From assembly GCA_963784615.1 (NCBI GenBank), contig CAWASG010000001.1, positions 310,001 through 374,000 of the forward strand: DNA of 64,000 nt, read 5' to 3'. The notes beneath the pieces were generated by a model. That model did no database searches. It was not told the origin of the DNA and saw only the letters and a list, made by a program, of their open reading frames with translations. How positions within the stretch are numbered: position 1 is the first letter of the stretch; each line of letters begins with the position of its first letter. Below are positions 44,052 through 52,685 of this stretch, one piece after another. Both the position numbers and the translations under genes were made by a program. The stretch is from UBA11403 sp963784615. GTDB taxonomy: Bacteria; Pseudomonadota; Gammaproteobacteria; Legionellales; Legionellaceae.

Positions 44052-45173
44052 ATGAATACTGCGTTATTGCATCGCCTGCGGCAATCTCTGCTCGACAAGC
44101 AAGCAACAGGACTTTATCGTCAACGCTCAGTTTGCGCTGCTCATCAGGATGTTATCAATTTTAGCAGCAACGATTATCTGTCCCTAACGCACGATCCACG
44201 CTTAAAAAAAGCCTATCAAACGGGATATGAGCGTTATCCCGTTGGCAGTGGCGGCTCACCATTGGTTTCTGGGTATCATTCTGTTCATCGTCAATTGGAA
44301 AACGCGTTTGCAGAAGCGCTTGGCGTGGACGATGCCCTGTTTTTTTCATCTGGTTATGCTGCTAATTTAAGTCTAATGGCTTTGTTTACGCAACTTGACG
44401 CGTTGATGTTTGTGGATAAGGGCATGCACGCATCTATCTACGATGGCATGGCCAAAGCTGGAACGCGATTCAAACGTTATCGACACTGTGATGTAGGGCA
44501 TTTACAACAAAAAATAGAACCCTGCGATTCGGGCGTGATTCTAACCGAAAGCGTATTTAGCATGAGTGGTCAACAAGCACCGTTACATGACTTGGTAAAC
44601 ATTGCGGCGCAGCATGAGTGGGATCTCTGTGTTGATGAAGCGCATGCATTCGGTGTCATTGGAGACGAGGGCTTGGGGCTGGTGAAAGCGTTACATTTAA
44701 CGCAGGAAGAAGTGCCACTGCGCGTGATTCCATTAGGAAAAGCCTTTGCAGGCTCCGGTGCTATCATTGCCGGGCAAAAGGATTGGGTCGATGCTTTATT
44801 ACAATCGGCCAGACCTTATATCTACTCAACTGCCCCGAGTCCCGCATTGGCTTATGGTTTATTGCAAACATTGGATGTGATTCGCGCAGCAGATGAAAGG
44901 CGCGCAAAATTATTCGAGTTAATTACTTATTTTCGGGCGGCAATTCAGTCCTCCTCTTTAACATGGCGAGATTCAAGCTCTGCCATCCAGCAATTACAAT
45001 TAGGTTGCCCCCATAAAGCGAAGGCATTATCGGCACACTTACTCAAACAAGGTGTTCTCTGTTACCCGATGCGTCATCCTACAGTGACACAGCAGGAGAC
45101 GGGATTGCGAGTGATTTTAAATTATCATCATCAACCAGAAGATATTGATATGTTATTCAGGTGCCTGGAATGA
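44052..45173 (+). CDS. bioF: 8-amino-7-oxononanoate synthase
   Basis: This 373-aa PLP enzyme of the alpha-oxoamine synthase family has INFSSNDYLSLTHDP, GSGGSPLVSGYHSVHRQLE, FFSSGYAANLSLM, CVDEAHAFGVIGDEG and the PLP lysine in PLGKAFAGSGAII (near residue 232). It condenses pimeloyl-ACP with L-alanine. It starts 4 bp after bioB and overlaps bioH by 4 bp (ATGA), so translation is coupled. Confidence 0.96.
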   Translation: MNTALLHRLRQSLLDKQATGLYRQRSVCAAHQDVINFSSNDYLSLTHDPRLKKAYQTGYERYPVGSGGSPLVSGYHSVHRQLENAFAEALGVDDALFFSSGYAANLSLMALFTQLDALMFVDKGMHASIYDGMAKAGTRFKRYRHCDVGHLQQKIEPCDSGVILTESVFSMSGQQAPLHDLVNIAAQHEWDLCVDEAHAFGVIGDEGLGLVKALHLTQEEVPLRVIPLGKAFAGSGAIIAGQKDWVDALLQSARPYIYSTAPSPALAYGLLQTLDVIRAADERRAKLFELITYFRAAIQSSSLTWRDSSSAIQQLQLGCPHKAKALSAHLLKQGVLCYPMRHPTVTQQETGLRVILNYHHQPEDIDMLFRCLE

Positions 45174-45892
45174 GTATTTATATAAAGCGCAGCGGACAGG
45201 GGCATCCTCTCGTCTTGTTTCATGGCTGGGGATTTGATAGTCGAATTTGGGCTCCTGTTTTGCCATTGCTTGCTGAACGGTATGAGGTGTATTGTGTCGA
45301 TTTACCTGGCTTTGGTTTGAGTCCTTATATGGAATGGGCAGCTTTTAAATCAAGCGTGTTAAGTCAACTACCGGCACAGTTTGCCTTGCTCGGTTGGTCG
45401 TTGGGAGGGCTTGTTGCCACTCGTTTGGCATTAGAAGCACCCAATCGGGTAACTCATTTGGTGAAAATCGCCTCTTCACCGTGTTTTGTGGAAGATGATT
45501 CCTGGCCGGGTATTACCAGAGCCACTTTATTGGGGTTCAATGAACGTTTAACGAAGGATTCGGATGGCGTTTTACGTGAGTTTGTGGCGTTACAGTTACC
45601 TGGGCAAGAAGCAGATATCCATACATTAACCACAATCCAAGGATTGCAATCAGGTTTGGATTGGTTATTAACGTGGGATTTTAGAAGTAAGCTTTCTTTG
45701 ATTCGCTGTCCTGTATTGTATATATTCGGTAGCCGTGATGCCATTGTTACCCTCAAAACGATGAAAGTGATGCAGGATCAATTTCCTCATTTTCATTATG
45801 TATTGATCAGTAAAGCCGCTCACGCGCTTTTTTTATCGCATTTAGATGCCTCTGTAAAAGCCATTACTGATTTCATTTCATTCGAATTGTGA
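45170..45892 (+). CDS. bioH: Pimeloyl-ACP methyl ester carboxylesterase
   Basis: ATG 45170 overlaps the bioF stop; the product has 240 aa. It has an alpha/beta hydrolase fold with the HGWGFDSRIW oxyanion region, nucleophile in LLGWSLGGLVA (near residue 77), acid in FGSRDAIV and histidine in ISKAAHALFLSH. BioH frees pimeloyl-ACP from its methyl ester for BioF. The bioC and bioD partners are not next to it in this window. Confidence 0.93.
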   Translation: MSIYIKRSGQGHPLVLFHGWGFDSRIWAPVLPLLAERYEVYCVDLPGFGLSPYMEWAAFKSSVLSQLPAQFALLGWSLGGLVATRLALEAPNRVTHLVKIASSPCFVEDDSWPGITRATLLGFNERLTKDSDGVLREFVALQLPGQEADIHTLTTIQGLQSGLDWLLTWDFRSKLSLIRCPVLYIFGSRDAIVTLKTMKVMQDQFPHFHYVLISKAAHALFLSHLDASVKAITDFISFEL

Positions 45893-45901
45893 GTATGCTG
45901 A

Positions 45902-46110
45902 TTAGTACCGTTTCTATTTAGTTTTGACGGGTTGATATACCCAGATTGTACAAGATTTCCGCTCCCTAACGGTCGCGGCTCGATTTCCGTGCCAGATTCA
46001 GAATCGGAATCCGAGCCGCGACCGTTAGGGAGCGGAACAGTTGCTTGACCCGAAGGAGCTCGGCCACTTCCAAAAACGAACCTGTCAAAACTAAATGGAA
46101 AAGGTACTAG
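45902..46110. repeat. MITE-like element, type c copy, after bioH
   Basis: It is 209 bp long, from TTAGTACCGTTTCTATTTAG...TTTTGACGGGTT to AACCTGTCAAAACTAAATGG...AGGTACTAG, which are terminal inverted repeats. The core hairpin has the CCGCTCCCTAACGGTCGCGG / CCGCGACCGTTAGGGAGCGG arms of the type a copies but in swapped order. It lies 9 bp past the bioH stop. Confidence 0.8.
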
Positions 46111-46196
46111 GGTGCAGAAAATAGAACAATCGGGCAATGACTCACCCACGGGTGCAGGCACGTAACTTCAGATTCGCAAATAATACGGAAATTAAA

Positions 46197-47228
46197 ATGC
46201 GCATAAGGGACTTGATTCAATTATTATGGGCTAATGTGCTCGTTCTTAGTTGTTTTGTAAATGCAGCGATCGTTAACCCAACCTTCGCAGCTATAACTTC
46301 AACACTTCAGCAAGGCACGATAAAAGTCGACGGACGAGTGCGTAACTATTTAGCCTATATTCCTGAAAATCTGCCAGCAAATTCTCCACTCCTGTTTGTT
46401 CTACATGGATCTTTAGGCCGCCCACAACAGATGCGAGAGCTCACTGCGTACCGATTTGAACGCTTAGCAGATCAATACAATTTTATTGTGATATATCCAG
46501 AAGGATTTGGCGCACACTGGAATGATTGTAGGAAGCGAGCAAATTACTCTGCACGTACACAACATATTGATGATGTTGGTTTAATGCGTAGTTTAGTTGC
46601 ACATTTTCGTACACGGTATCACATTAATCTTGCACGTGTTTATGCAATGGGTTATTCCAATGGCGGTCATATGGCGTATCGCCTTGGCTTAGAGGCGCCT
46701 GATTTAGTCTCGGGTATCGCTGCTGTTAGCGCGAATTTGCCAGTACAGGATAACTCAGATTGTCAGATTGCTAATAAACCTGTGTCGGTGATGATCATGA
46801 ACGGCACCGCAGATCCTATCAATCCTTATGATGGCGGCGATGTTTCGATTTTTGGTTTTGGAAATCGTGGTAAAGTCATGTCTTCACTGTCTACAGCAGC
46901 ATGGTTTGCTCAACTTAATAACGCTAAACCAACCGTCGTGAATGAACACTTACCACATTCAAAAATGTTATGGGCTGAGCGCTCAGTTTGGAAAGCAGCT
47001 TCAGGGAAAAAAGTTGAATTGGTCACGATTCATGGCGGCGGTCATACACTGCCGCGATCAACGGCTATTCCAGTTGGATTTTTAGGATTGACTTATACCG
47101 GAATGGATGGCCCAGCGGAAATTTGGAAGTTCTTTGCTAAACCCCCGTCCTCAAAGAAAAATACAAAACCGTTAAGAATCACACGATATCGCTATTCTGA
47201 CGATAAGCACATTGAAACAGTTAAATAA
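46197..47228 (+). CDS. Secreted polyhydroxybutyrate depolymerase/feruloyl esterase-like hydrolase (LpqC family)
   Basis: ATG 46197 (GGAAA upstream) gives 343 aa and a signal peptide ending PTFA; an earlier in-frame ATG at 46137 is less suitable. Conserved blocks are PLLFVLHGSLGRPQQMRE (oxyanion HGxxG), YPEGFGAHWNDCR, DDVGLMRSLVAHF, nucleophile in YAMGYSNGGHMAYRL, NGTADPINPYDGG (acid) and HGGGHTLP (His). It is predicted to be exported and to cleave polyester, acetylxylan or feruloyl esters; the substrate is unknown. Export through a type II system is possible. Confidence 0.86.
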   Translation: MRIRDLIQLLWANVLVLSCFVNAAIVNPTFAAITSTLQQGTIKVDGRVRNYLAYIPENLPANSPLLFVLHGSLGRPQQMRELTAYRFERLADQYNFIVIYPEGFGAHWNDCRKRANYSARTQHIDDVGLMRSLVAHFRTRYHINLARVYAMGYSNGGHMAYRLGLEAPDLVSGIAAVSANLPVQDNSDCQIANKPVSVMIMNGTADPINPYDGGDVSIFGFGNRGKVMSSLSTAAWFAQLNNAKPTVVNEHLPHSKMLWAERSVWKAASGKKVELVTIHGGGHTLPRSTAIPVGFLGLTYTGMDGPAEIWKFFAKPPSSKKNTKPLRITRYRYSDDKHIETVK

Positions 47229-47580
47229 CCCGGGTTGTGAAACGCCAGTGAAAAGCCATCGTGATAATATCTTCGCCCGCCTGGTAGCCAGTCTTTGGGA
47301 GATAATCGCAGTCATTCCCAGAGTGCTATTTTATTCACCACCATTGCTTTTGGAGATCATATTCAGATGAACGCCGATAGTCACTTAATGAAACAATCGT
47401 TTCCATTACGTTTTGTTCGGTTACAATAATCAAATTGTTGGTATTTTATTCTTAAGCGGAATTTGAGCCAGTGATTCCAAATGTATCAATTTTAATTTGC
47501 TTTCATCGATTACTTTGGTTAAAATAAAATGTAAATAACAACTTATTGTACAGGCGAAGCCCTATTGATGGAGTATATAT
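47229..47580. other. Intergenic region, possible degenerate repeat
   Basis: The 352-bp stretch has no gene. CGTTTCCATTACGTTTTGTT (47399-47418) resembles the CGTTTCCATTTAGTTTTGAC end of the MITE-like family in decayed form. The AT-rich end (47480-47580) probably carries the promoter of the coiled-coil gene. Confidence 0.35.
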
Positions 47581-48882
47581 ATGACGCGCGCGGCTCAATT
47601 AATCACATCTGCAGATTTTGGTCGTTTTGGTTTGAACCCTTCGCTAGATGTCGAGCAATATATGCAATCACCTGAGGGAAAAGCGCTTACCAACGTTATC
47701 ATGAAAGAAATAGCCGATCTTGAGTCGATTGAGCTCATGGTCCATTCACAAGAACAACACGCTCAATTACGGCGCCATCGGCTCATCATTTCCCTCCTTC
47801 TCGGCTTCATTGAGGAAGACGCTCATGCTAAACGACGCAATATCGATGCTCAACAAGATATTGACAGAATGTTGCAGCAGGAACATAAAAAAGAGCAAGA
47901 AGATGAGGAAGAGCAGAACAACAATCGCGATGCTGAAGAACTGATGGAAGCCGCATTGGAAATCTACGATGCCGCAATCAAATCAATAGAGCCCCAACTT
48001 CAAAACAAACTAACAGACATTCAGAAGGTTGAAGAAGAACTGGCATCATTGGCGCAAGCATCGCCCACTATTGAAGCCCGTTATGATGGATATGATGCAT
48101 TGTTGAATGAGATCGATTTTAACCAAGCGCCTCATTTTAAAGCTCAAGCAAAAGACATTGAAGCACAAGTCAGTAGTAGTTATGCCCTTATCACCGCAAA
48201 GCTGCTCAATGAAGGTAAAGAAACAGAAGCCAATCAACAACAAGAAAGCACTTACGCGCTCCGCATGAAAGCCGAAATGCTCAATCGACTGCACAATGCG
48301 CACATACAAGAGCAACACCTGTTTAACCGCCAGGCCGAACGTGTTCACTCGCTTGAAGAAGCTGACTTTTTCGTTCCTAAAGACAAAACACTAACGCTCG
48401 ATAAAGGTCAGTACCATCTTCATCCACGAGCAACAGAATGGAACGCATTAACTCAAAAAGAAAGACATGAAGCCCAGCTTGCCTATCGAGATACATCCAA
48501 GGATATCATGAGCATTAAAATGCAGCTTCAGATGCAACGTACTCAAGCGTTATCACTCAATCAAAATCAACAAACAACGTTGCTCGAAAGACGTGAAGCC
48601 CTGAAACAGGAGGTACAAATCCTCAACAAGCTTCTCACCAAAGCACAAGATACGCGTTTAACACTGCAACAAACGCCACGTCTAACGCCTGGATTAAATC
48701 AATCCAATACAGTGCAACAACGTCAACTTAAACAGCAAATGGGCACGGCCATCAGACCCAATGGAAATCCCATGGCCATATCACAACTTACCTCACCTCA
48801 AAATACAGGCACCACTGCATCAGCAGTAACACCTACCCCGTTTAGCAGAACTCCAACACTTAAACCGAACCGCTTGCGATAG
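47581..48882 (+). CDS. Gln/Glu-rich coiled-coil hypothetical protein
   Basis: This 433-aa protein has no signal peptide or membrane segment. It has long helical, charged stretches (QQDIDRMLQQEHKKEQEDEEEQ near residue 95-115; LEIYDAAIKSIEPQLQNKLTDIQKVEEEL near 125-155; LQMQRTQALSLNQNQQTTLLERREALKQEVQIL near 315-350) and a Pro/Thr-rich basic tail. No family is recognised. Such Gln/Glu-rich coiled coils are frequent among Legionellales effectors, but nothing else supports that here. A good ribosome site is hard to see (GGAG 12 nt before ATG). Confidence 0.7.
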   Translation: MTRAAQLITSADFGRFGLNPSLDVEQYMQSPEGKALTNVIMKEIADLESIELMVHSQEQHAQLRRHRLIISLLLGFIEEDAHAKRRNIDAQQDIDRMLQQEHKKEQEDEEEQNNNRDAEELMEAALEIYDAAIKSIEPQLQNKLTDIQKVEEELASLAQASPTIEARYDGYDALLNEIDFNQAPHFKAQAKDIEAQVSSSYALITAKLLNEGKETEANQQQESTYALRMKAEMLNRLHNAHIQEQHLFNRQAERVHSLEEADFFVPKDKTLTLDKGQYHLHPRATEWNALTQKERHEAQLAYRDTSKDIMSIKMQLQMQRTQALSLNQNQQTTLLERREALKQEVQILNKLLTKAQDTRLTLQQTPRLTPGLNQSNTVQQRQLKQQMGTAIRPNGNPMAISQLTSPQNTGTTASAVTPTPFSRTPTLKPNRLR

Positions 48883-48915
48883 AGGTGCTATTGCTGAGTT
48901 AAAGCAAGTCATATA

Positions 48916-49821
48916 CTAGGTGACCAATGTACTAACAAAAGTAATGTTGCTGCCCAGTTGTAACTGTGCAGTCGCGCCTAGCATTAATGGCAAATTAGTA
49001 TGTCCATGGCCAACGCCTTCAATTTGTATAACAGGAATATCACACTGTTCTGCAAAGCGTTTTAATACCGGTTGAATCAGGTTCTTGCCATTGACTTCAT
49101 CGCCGCCTAAAAAATCCCCGAATACAATCGCGGCAGTATTCTTGAATAGATTAGCTTGCCGCATATGTTCCAACATTCTGTCAACTCGATAGCCGCGTTC
49201 ATCGATTTCTTCAAGAAATACAATTTTATTTTGACCATCAAGTTGCCACAGGGTGCCGATGCTGGTTTGTGCAAGACACAAGTTACCGCCAGTCAGTGGG
49301 GCATTGATAAGCCGATTGCTTTCAGCAGCTGAGTTAAGTGCCCGCCCGGAGAATGCAACGTGGTTAATTTCTCCGAATAAAATAGATTTCAACATCGCTA
49401 TTGATTCTGCAGAAAACACCTCGCTGGTCAATGCGCCGAGGATAGTCGGCCAATGCCATTGCTGCCCAAAATAAAGATGCAAAGCAGTGATATCACTCAT
49501 CCCGACAAATAATTTAGGCTCAGCAGGGCAGAGGATTTTGGATAGGGCGGGGATTAATCGCATGCTACCATAACCGCCACGCACACAGATAATGGCTTTG
49601 ATTTCAGGATTGTGTAACGCATGAGATAACGAGTAAAAACGCTGCTCATCCGTATTGGCGCACAACACATCATCACCAAAAATAGACTCATCAACGAGAC
49701 AGGTTAAATGCCATGACTCAAGCAATTCTTTTAATGCCGACAAGCGTTCATCTGAAGTGCGAGAGGCGGGAGCAATGATTTGAACACTGTCGCCGGGTTT
49801 TAGCTGGGGTAATGTTTTCAT
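48916..49821 (-). CDS. ldcA: Muramoyltetrapeptide (LD-) carboxypeptidase
   Basis: This 301-aa S66-family serine peptidase has IIAPASRTSD near the start, the nucleophile in CVRGGYGSMRLIPALS (near residue 84), VGMSDITALHLYF, GGNLCLAQTSIGT, LEEIDERGYRVDRMLEHMR (catalytic Glu) and VGHGHTNLPLMLGA (His). It removes the terminal D-Ala from murein tetrapeptides during peptidoglycan recycling in the cytoplasm. It follows queF by 7 bp and is probably cotranscribed with it. Confidence 0.94.
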   Translation of the reverse strand: MKTLPQLKPGDSVQIIAPASRTSDERLSALKELLESWHLTCLVDESIFGDDVLCANTDEQRFYSLSHALHNPEIKAIICVRGGYGSMRLIPALSKILCPAEPKLFVGMSDITALHLYFGQQWHWPTILGALTSEVFSAESIAMLKSILFGEINHVAFSGRALNSAAESNRLINAPLTGGNLCLAQTSIGTLWQLDGQNKIVFLEEIDERGYRVDRMLEHMRQANLFKNTAAIVFGDFLGGDEVNGKNLIQPVLKRFAEQCDIPVIQIEGVGHGHTNLPLMLGATAQLQLGSNITFVSTLVT

Positions 49822-49828
49822 GATTGAC

Positions 49829-50683
49829 TTACTGCCTGATTAATCGAACATTGTCATAATGCAATACCGGTTCTGTTGAGCGATAGGGGTTGATATCCAG
49901 ACCGCCGCGACGGGTATAACGTCCATAGACCGTTAAAGAAGTTGGCGTGCACCGGCGCATAATATCAATGAAAATGCGTTCGATGCATTGTTCATGAAAT
50001 TCATTATGATTACGGAAAGACACCAGATATTGTAGTAAGCCTTCTCGATTGATTTTTTTTCCAGTATAGGCAATTTGCACACTGCCCCAATCTGGTTGAT
50101 TGGTCACCAAACAATTGGATTTTAATAAATCGGAGAATAAAACCTCTTGAACCACATCATCTTCTACACATAAATAAGCGGGCTCCACTATATAAACCGA
50201 ACAACTGACATCCAGTAAATCCAGAGATTCGCCCGAAAAAGCAGGCTGAATGATTGCATGCTTGGTGTGGTTTAAAGGAAAAAGTCTGACGGAGACTGAT
50301 GCATCGATGCGTTCTTGTAAATCGCGTTGGATCAACAGTTCAACAGCGTCCATGGATTCGAATGATGAGTTATTCAATGAATTAAAATATAATTTCAGTG
50401 ATTTGGATTCAACGATAGAAGGTGAGCGGCAATCATAAATAATTTCTGCAATGGCAACCATAGGCTTGCCTTTTGTATTCAGCCATGAGACTTCATAATG
50501 ATTCCAACAATCAAAACCATTAAACGGCAGTGCATTCGGATCAATGCCGATTTCTTCACGTTTCCCTGCTCTTGAAATGGTATATAAGCGATTGGGGTTA
50601 TAGGTTTGATCGTAAATGGTCTCTTGGCCTAGTTCAGATTCGTTGGGATTTGTTGTATGTGTGTTTAGTGGTTTAATGCTCAT
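49829..50683 (-). CDS. queF: NADPH-dependent 7-cyano-7-deazaguanine reductase
   Basis: ATG 50683 (GAGAGAC upstream) is preferred to 50713 and gives 284 aa, the two-domain long QueF form. Conserved elements are YNPNRLYTISR, GFDCWNHYEVSWLNTKGKP, the nucleophile Cys and ligands in YDCRSPSIVESKSLKLYFNSL, and C-terminal NHNEFHEQCIERIF with NRRGG-like TRRGGLDINPYRS. It reduces preQ0 to preQ1 in queuosine biosynthesis. Upstream 50714-50884 contains no gene. Confidence 0.95.
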   Translation of the reverse strand: MSIKPLNTHTTNPNESELGQETIYDQTYNPNRLYTISRAGKREEIGIDPNALPFNGFDCWNHYEVSWLNTKGKPMVAIAEIIYDCRSPSIVESKSLKLYFNSLNNSSFESMDAVELLIQRDLQERIDASVSVRLFPLNHTKHAIIQPAFSGESLDLLDVSCSVYIVEPAYLCVEDDVVQEVLFSDLLKSNCLVTNQPDWGSVQIAYTGKKINREGLLQYLVSFRNHNEFHEQCIERIFIDIMRRCTPTSLTVYGRYTRRGGLDINPYRSTEPVLHYDNVRLIRQ

Positions 50684-50884
50684 CGTGTCTCTCATTTCTC
50701 TATTTGTAAACAACCCTACAATAACGTGATTGTCGCAGTTTTAATAGACTGGCATCACGTGGACGTACATTTTATAAATCATGGCTGAGGCCAAAAACAT
50801 TTTATCAACTCTGTATTTTATCATACAGGATAATATATACTAATTTATAAAGCTGATGAACTGATAAACAAGGAGTAGTTGATC

Positions 50885-52543
50885 ATGGTCGTAGACAATA
50901 TATTAGAAGCCAGGGCATACGAGGACCAGAAACTGTCAGCTAAAATAAAAATGTTGTATGTCAATTTATGCGTGAGCGCCCCGGTTAATTTCCTATCTGC
51001 AAGCATTATCTTTTTTAGCTTATATCATTCGACAACAAACACAGGCATCCTGAAATGGTATATTGCGGTGTTCGCTGTTACTTTGTTTAGGATGGGATCG
51101 GTTATCGTTTACCATCGTTACTCTAAATATAATTTATTTTTATATTCTTTTTTTATTGTAGGCGCTATTTTTTCCGCAATGACGTGGGGTTTTTGTGCAT
51201 CCTATTTGATGCCCCCTGATAACTTACTACAGCAAACGATTATCATCGTGATTGTTGCCGGAGTGTCCGCAGGGGCGCTACAAATGTTTCAAGCAAGTTT
51301 TTTAATTAATGTTTTGTATTTGTTAATCATGCTGGTGCCGGTTTGTGTTTGGCTCATTTTACAAGACAGCATCACGGATTATATTCTCGGTGGTAGTATT
51401 TTAAGCTATTTAATCTTTGCAATTGCTACCGCTTGGCGCGGCTATAAATCAATAGAGGAGTCATTGCAGCTACGGTTTGATAATATGGCCTTGATTAAGG
51501 ATTTATCAGCATCAAACACCCAATTGGTATCAATTAATAGCATGAATGAGGCTCTCCAAACCTGTCAGGAATTAGATGAGGCTTATTCAGTCATCAGTCA
51601 CGGTGCGGAAAAGTTATTTTCGCATTTGAGTGGAGGGCTTATCATCGCTAATGTTATGACGAATGAACTGGAGACAGTGATGCAATGGGGAGAGCATCCA
51701 AATTTGAAAAAAAGTTTAGTCACCAAAGATTGTTGGGCGTTGCGTACCGGGCATGCTTACATTGTGAATGACTTTAATAACCAGCTCATGTGCTCTCATT
51801 TCGAGTCACAACCTGAAGGGGGGGCGATGTGTGTTCCGCAAATTTCAAACTCAGGTGTGATTGGCGTGTTGGTGATAATGGCCAAAGCGGGGCAGGTCAT
51901 TACAACGCATCAACAGCAGTTGGCGAATACCTTCAATGATGTTATCAAGCTCTCGTTGATTAATATTCGTTTACTGGAGATTCTTAACGAACAGACCATA
52001 CGCGATCCTTTAACGTCACTCTATAATCGCCGTTTTCTTGATGAAACCTTGCCGCGTGAGTTAATACGCATTGATCGTGAGAAAGCCCATTTGTGTGTTT
52101 GTATGGTTGATATCGATTTCTTCAAACAGTTTAATGATACCAATGGACATGAAGCAGGCGATGAAGCGTTAAAAATTTTGGCAAAATTGTTGACAGAAAA
52201 TATCCGTAAAAACGACATTGCTTGCCGTTTAGGTGGAGAAGAATTCGTTTTAGTTTTTATTGATACGGATTTGAATTCTGTTATGCCAAAAGTGCAAAAA
52301 ATATGTGAGAACATTAAGAATGCGCGTCTTACTTTTCGCGATCAACTGTTGTCAAAGATAACAGTTTCCGTTGGTGTGGCTCAAGCTCGCATCCATGGAC
52401 ATAATATGAAAGATCTACTACGCTCAGCAGACGAGGCACTTTACACGGCTAAACAAAATGGTAGGGATCAAATCGTTGTTTATGATCAACAAATGGAAGA
52501 TGACAAAAAAAATATTGTGGTTGATGCTAACGTTACACCGTAA
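50885..52543 (+). CDS. Membrane-bound GAF-GGDEF diguanylate cyclase
   Basis: ATG 50885 follows AAGGAG and gives 552 aa. About five or six membrane helices occupy residues 30-190 (MASE-like sensor). A GAF-like region follows (about 215-360: ELDEAYSVISHGAEKLF...LRTGHAYIVNDF...MCVPQISNSGVIGVLVIMAK). GGDEF comes last, with IRDPLTSLYNRRFLDETL, VDIDFFKQFNDTNGHEAGD and an intact CRLGGEEFVLVF site. It makes cyclic di-GMP at the inner membrane. It is isolated, followed by a perfect 49-bp palindrome. Confidence 0.92.
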   Translation: MVVDNILEARAYEDQKLSAKIKMLYVNLCVSAPVNFLSASIIFFSLYHSTTNTGILKWYIAVFAVTLFRMGSVIVYHRYSKYNLFLYSFFIVGAIFSAMTWGFCASYLMPPDNLLQQTIIIVIVAGVSAGALQMFQASFLINVLYLLIMLVPVCVWLILQDSITDYILGGSILSYLIFAIATAWRGYKSIEESLQLRFDNMALIKDLSASNTQLVSINSMNEALQTCQELDEAYSVISHGAEKLFSHLSGGLIIANVMTNELETVMQWGEHPNLKKSLVTKDCWALRTGHAYIVNDFNNQLMCSHFESQPEGGAMCVPQISNSGVIGVLVIMAKAGQVITTHQQQLANTFNDVIKLSLINIRLLEILNEQTIRDPLTSLYNRRFLDETLPRELIRIDREKAHLCVCMVDIDFFKQFNDTNGHEAGDEALKILAKLLTENIRKNDIACRLGGEEFVLVFIDTDLNSVMPKVQKICENIKNARLTFRDQLLSKITVSVGVAQARIHGHNMKDLLRSADEALYTAKQNGRDQIVVYDQQMEDDKKNIVVDANVTP

Positions 52544-52560
52544 AAATGATTGGTGTACAC

Positions 52561-52668
52561 GTAGGTTGGTGAGTAGGTTGGGTTGAGGCTGGTAAGCCGA
52601 AGCCCAACAAAACCATCTATGTTGGGCTTCGGCTTACCAGCCTCAACCCAACCTACTCACCAACCTAC
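52561..52668. repeat. Perfect 49-bp inverted repeat with 10-bp loop
   Basis: The arms 52561-52609 and 52620-52668 are exact inverted copies; the loop is AAACCATCTA. It lies between two convergent genes, so it could act as a two-way transcription terminator. It contains the TTGGGTT/AGCCCAA unit of the small REP-like hairpins. Confidence 0.9.
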
Positions 52669-52685
52669 TCATCAACCTACTTATA

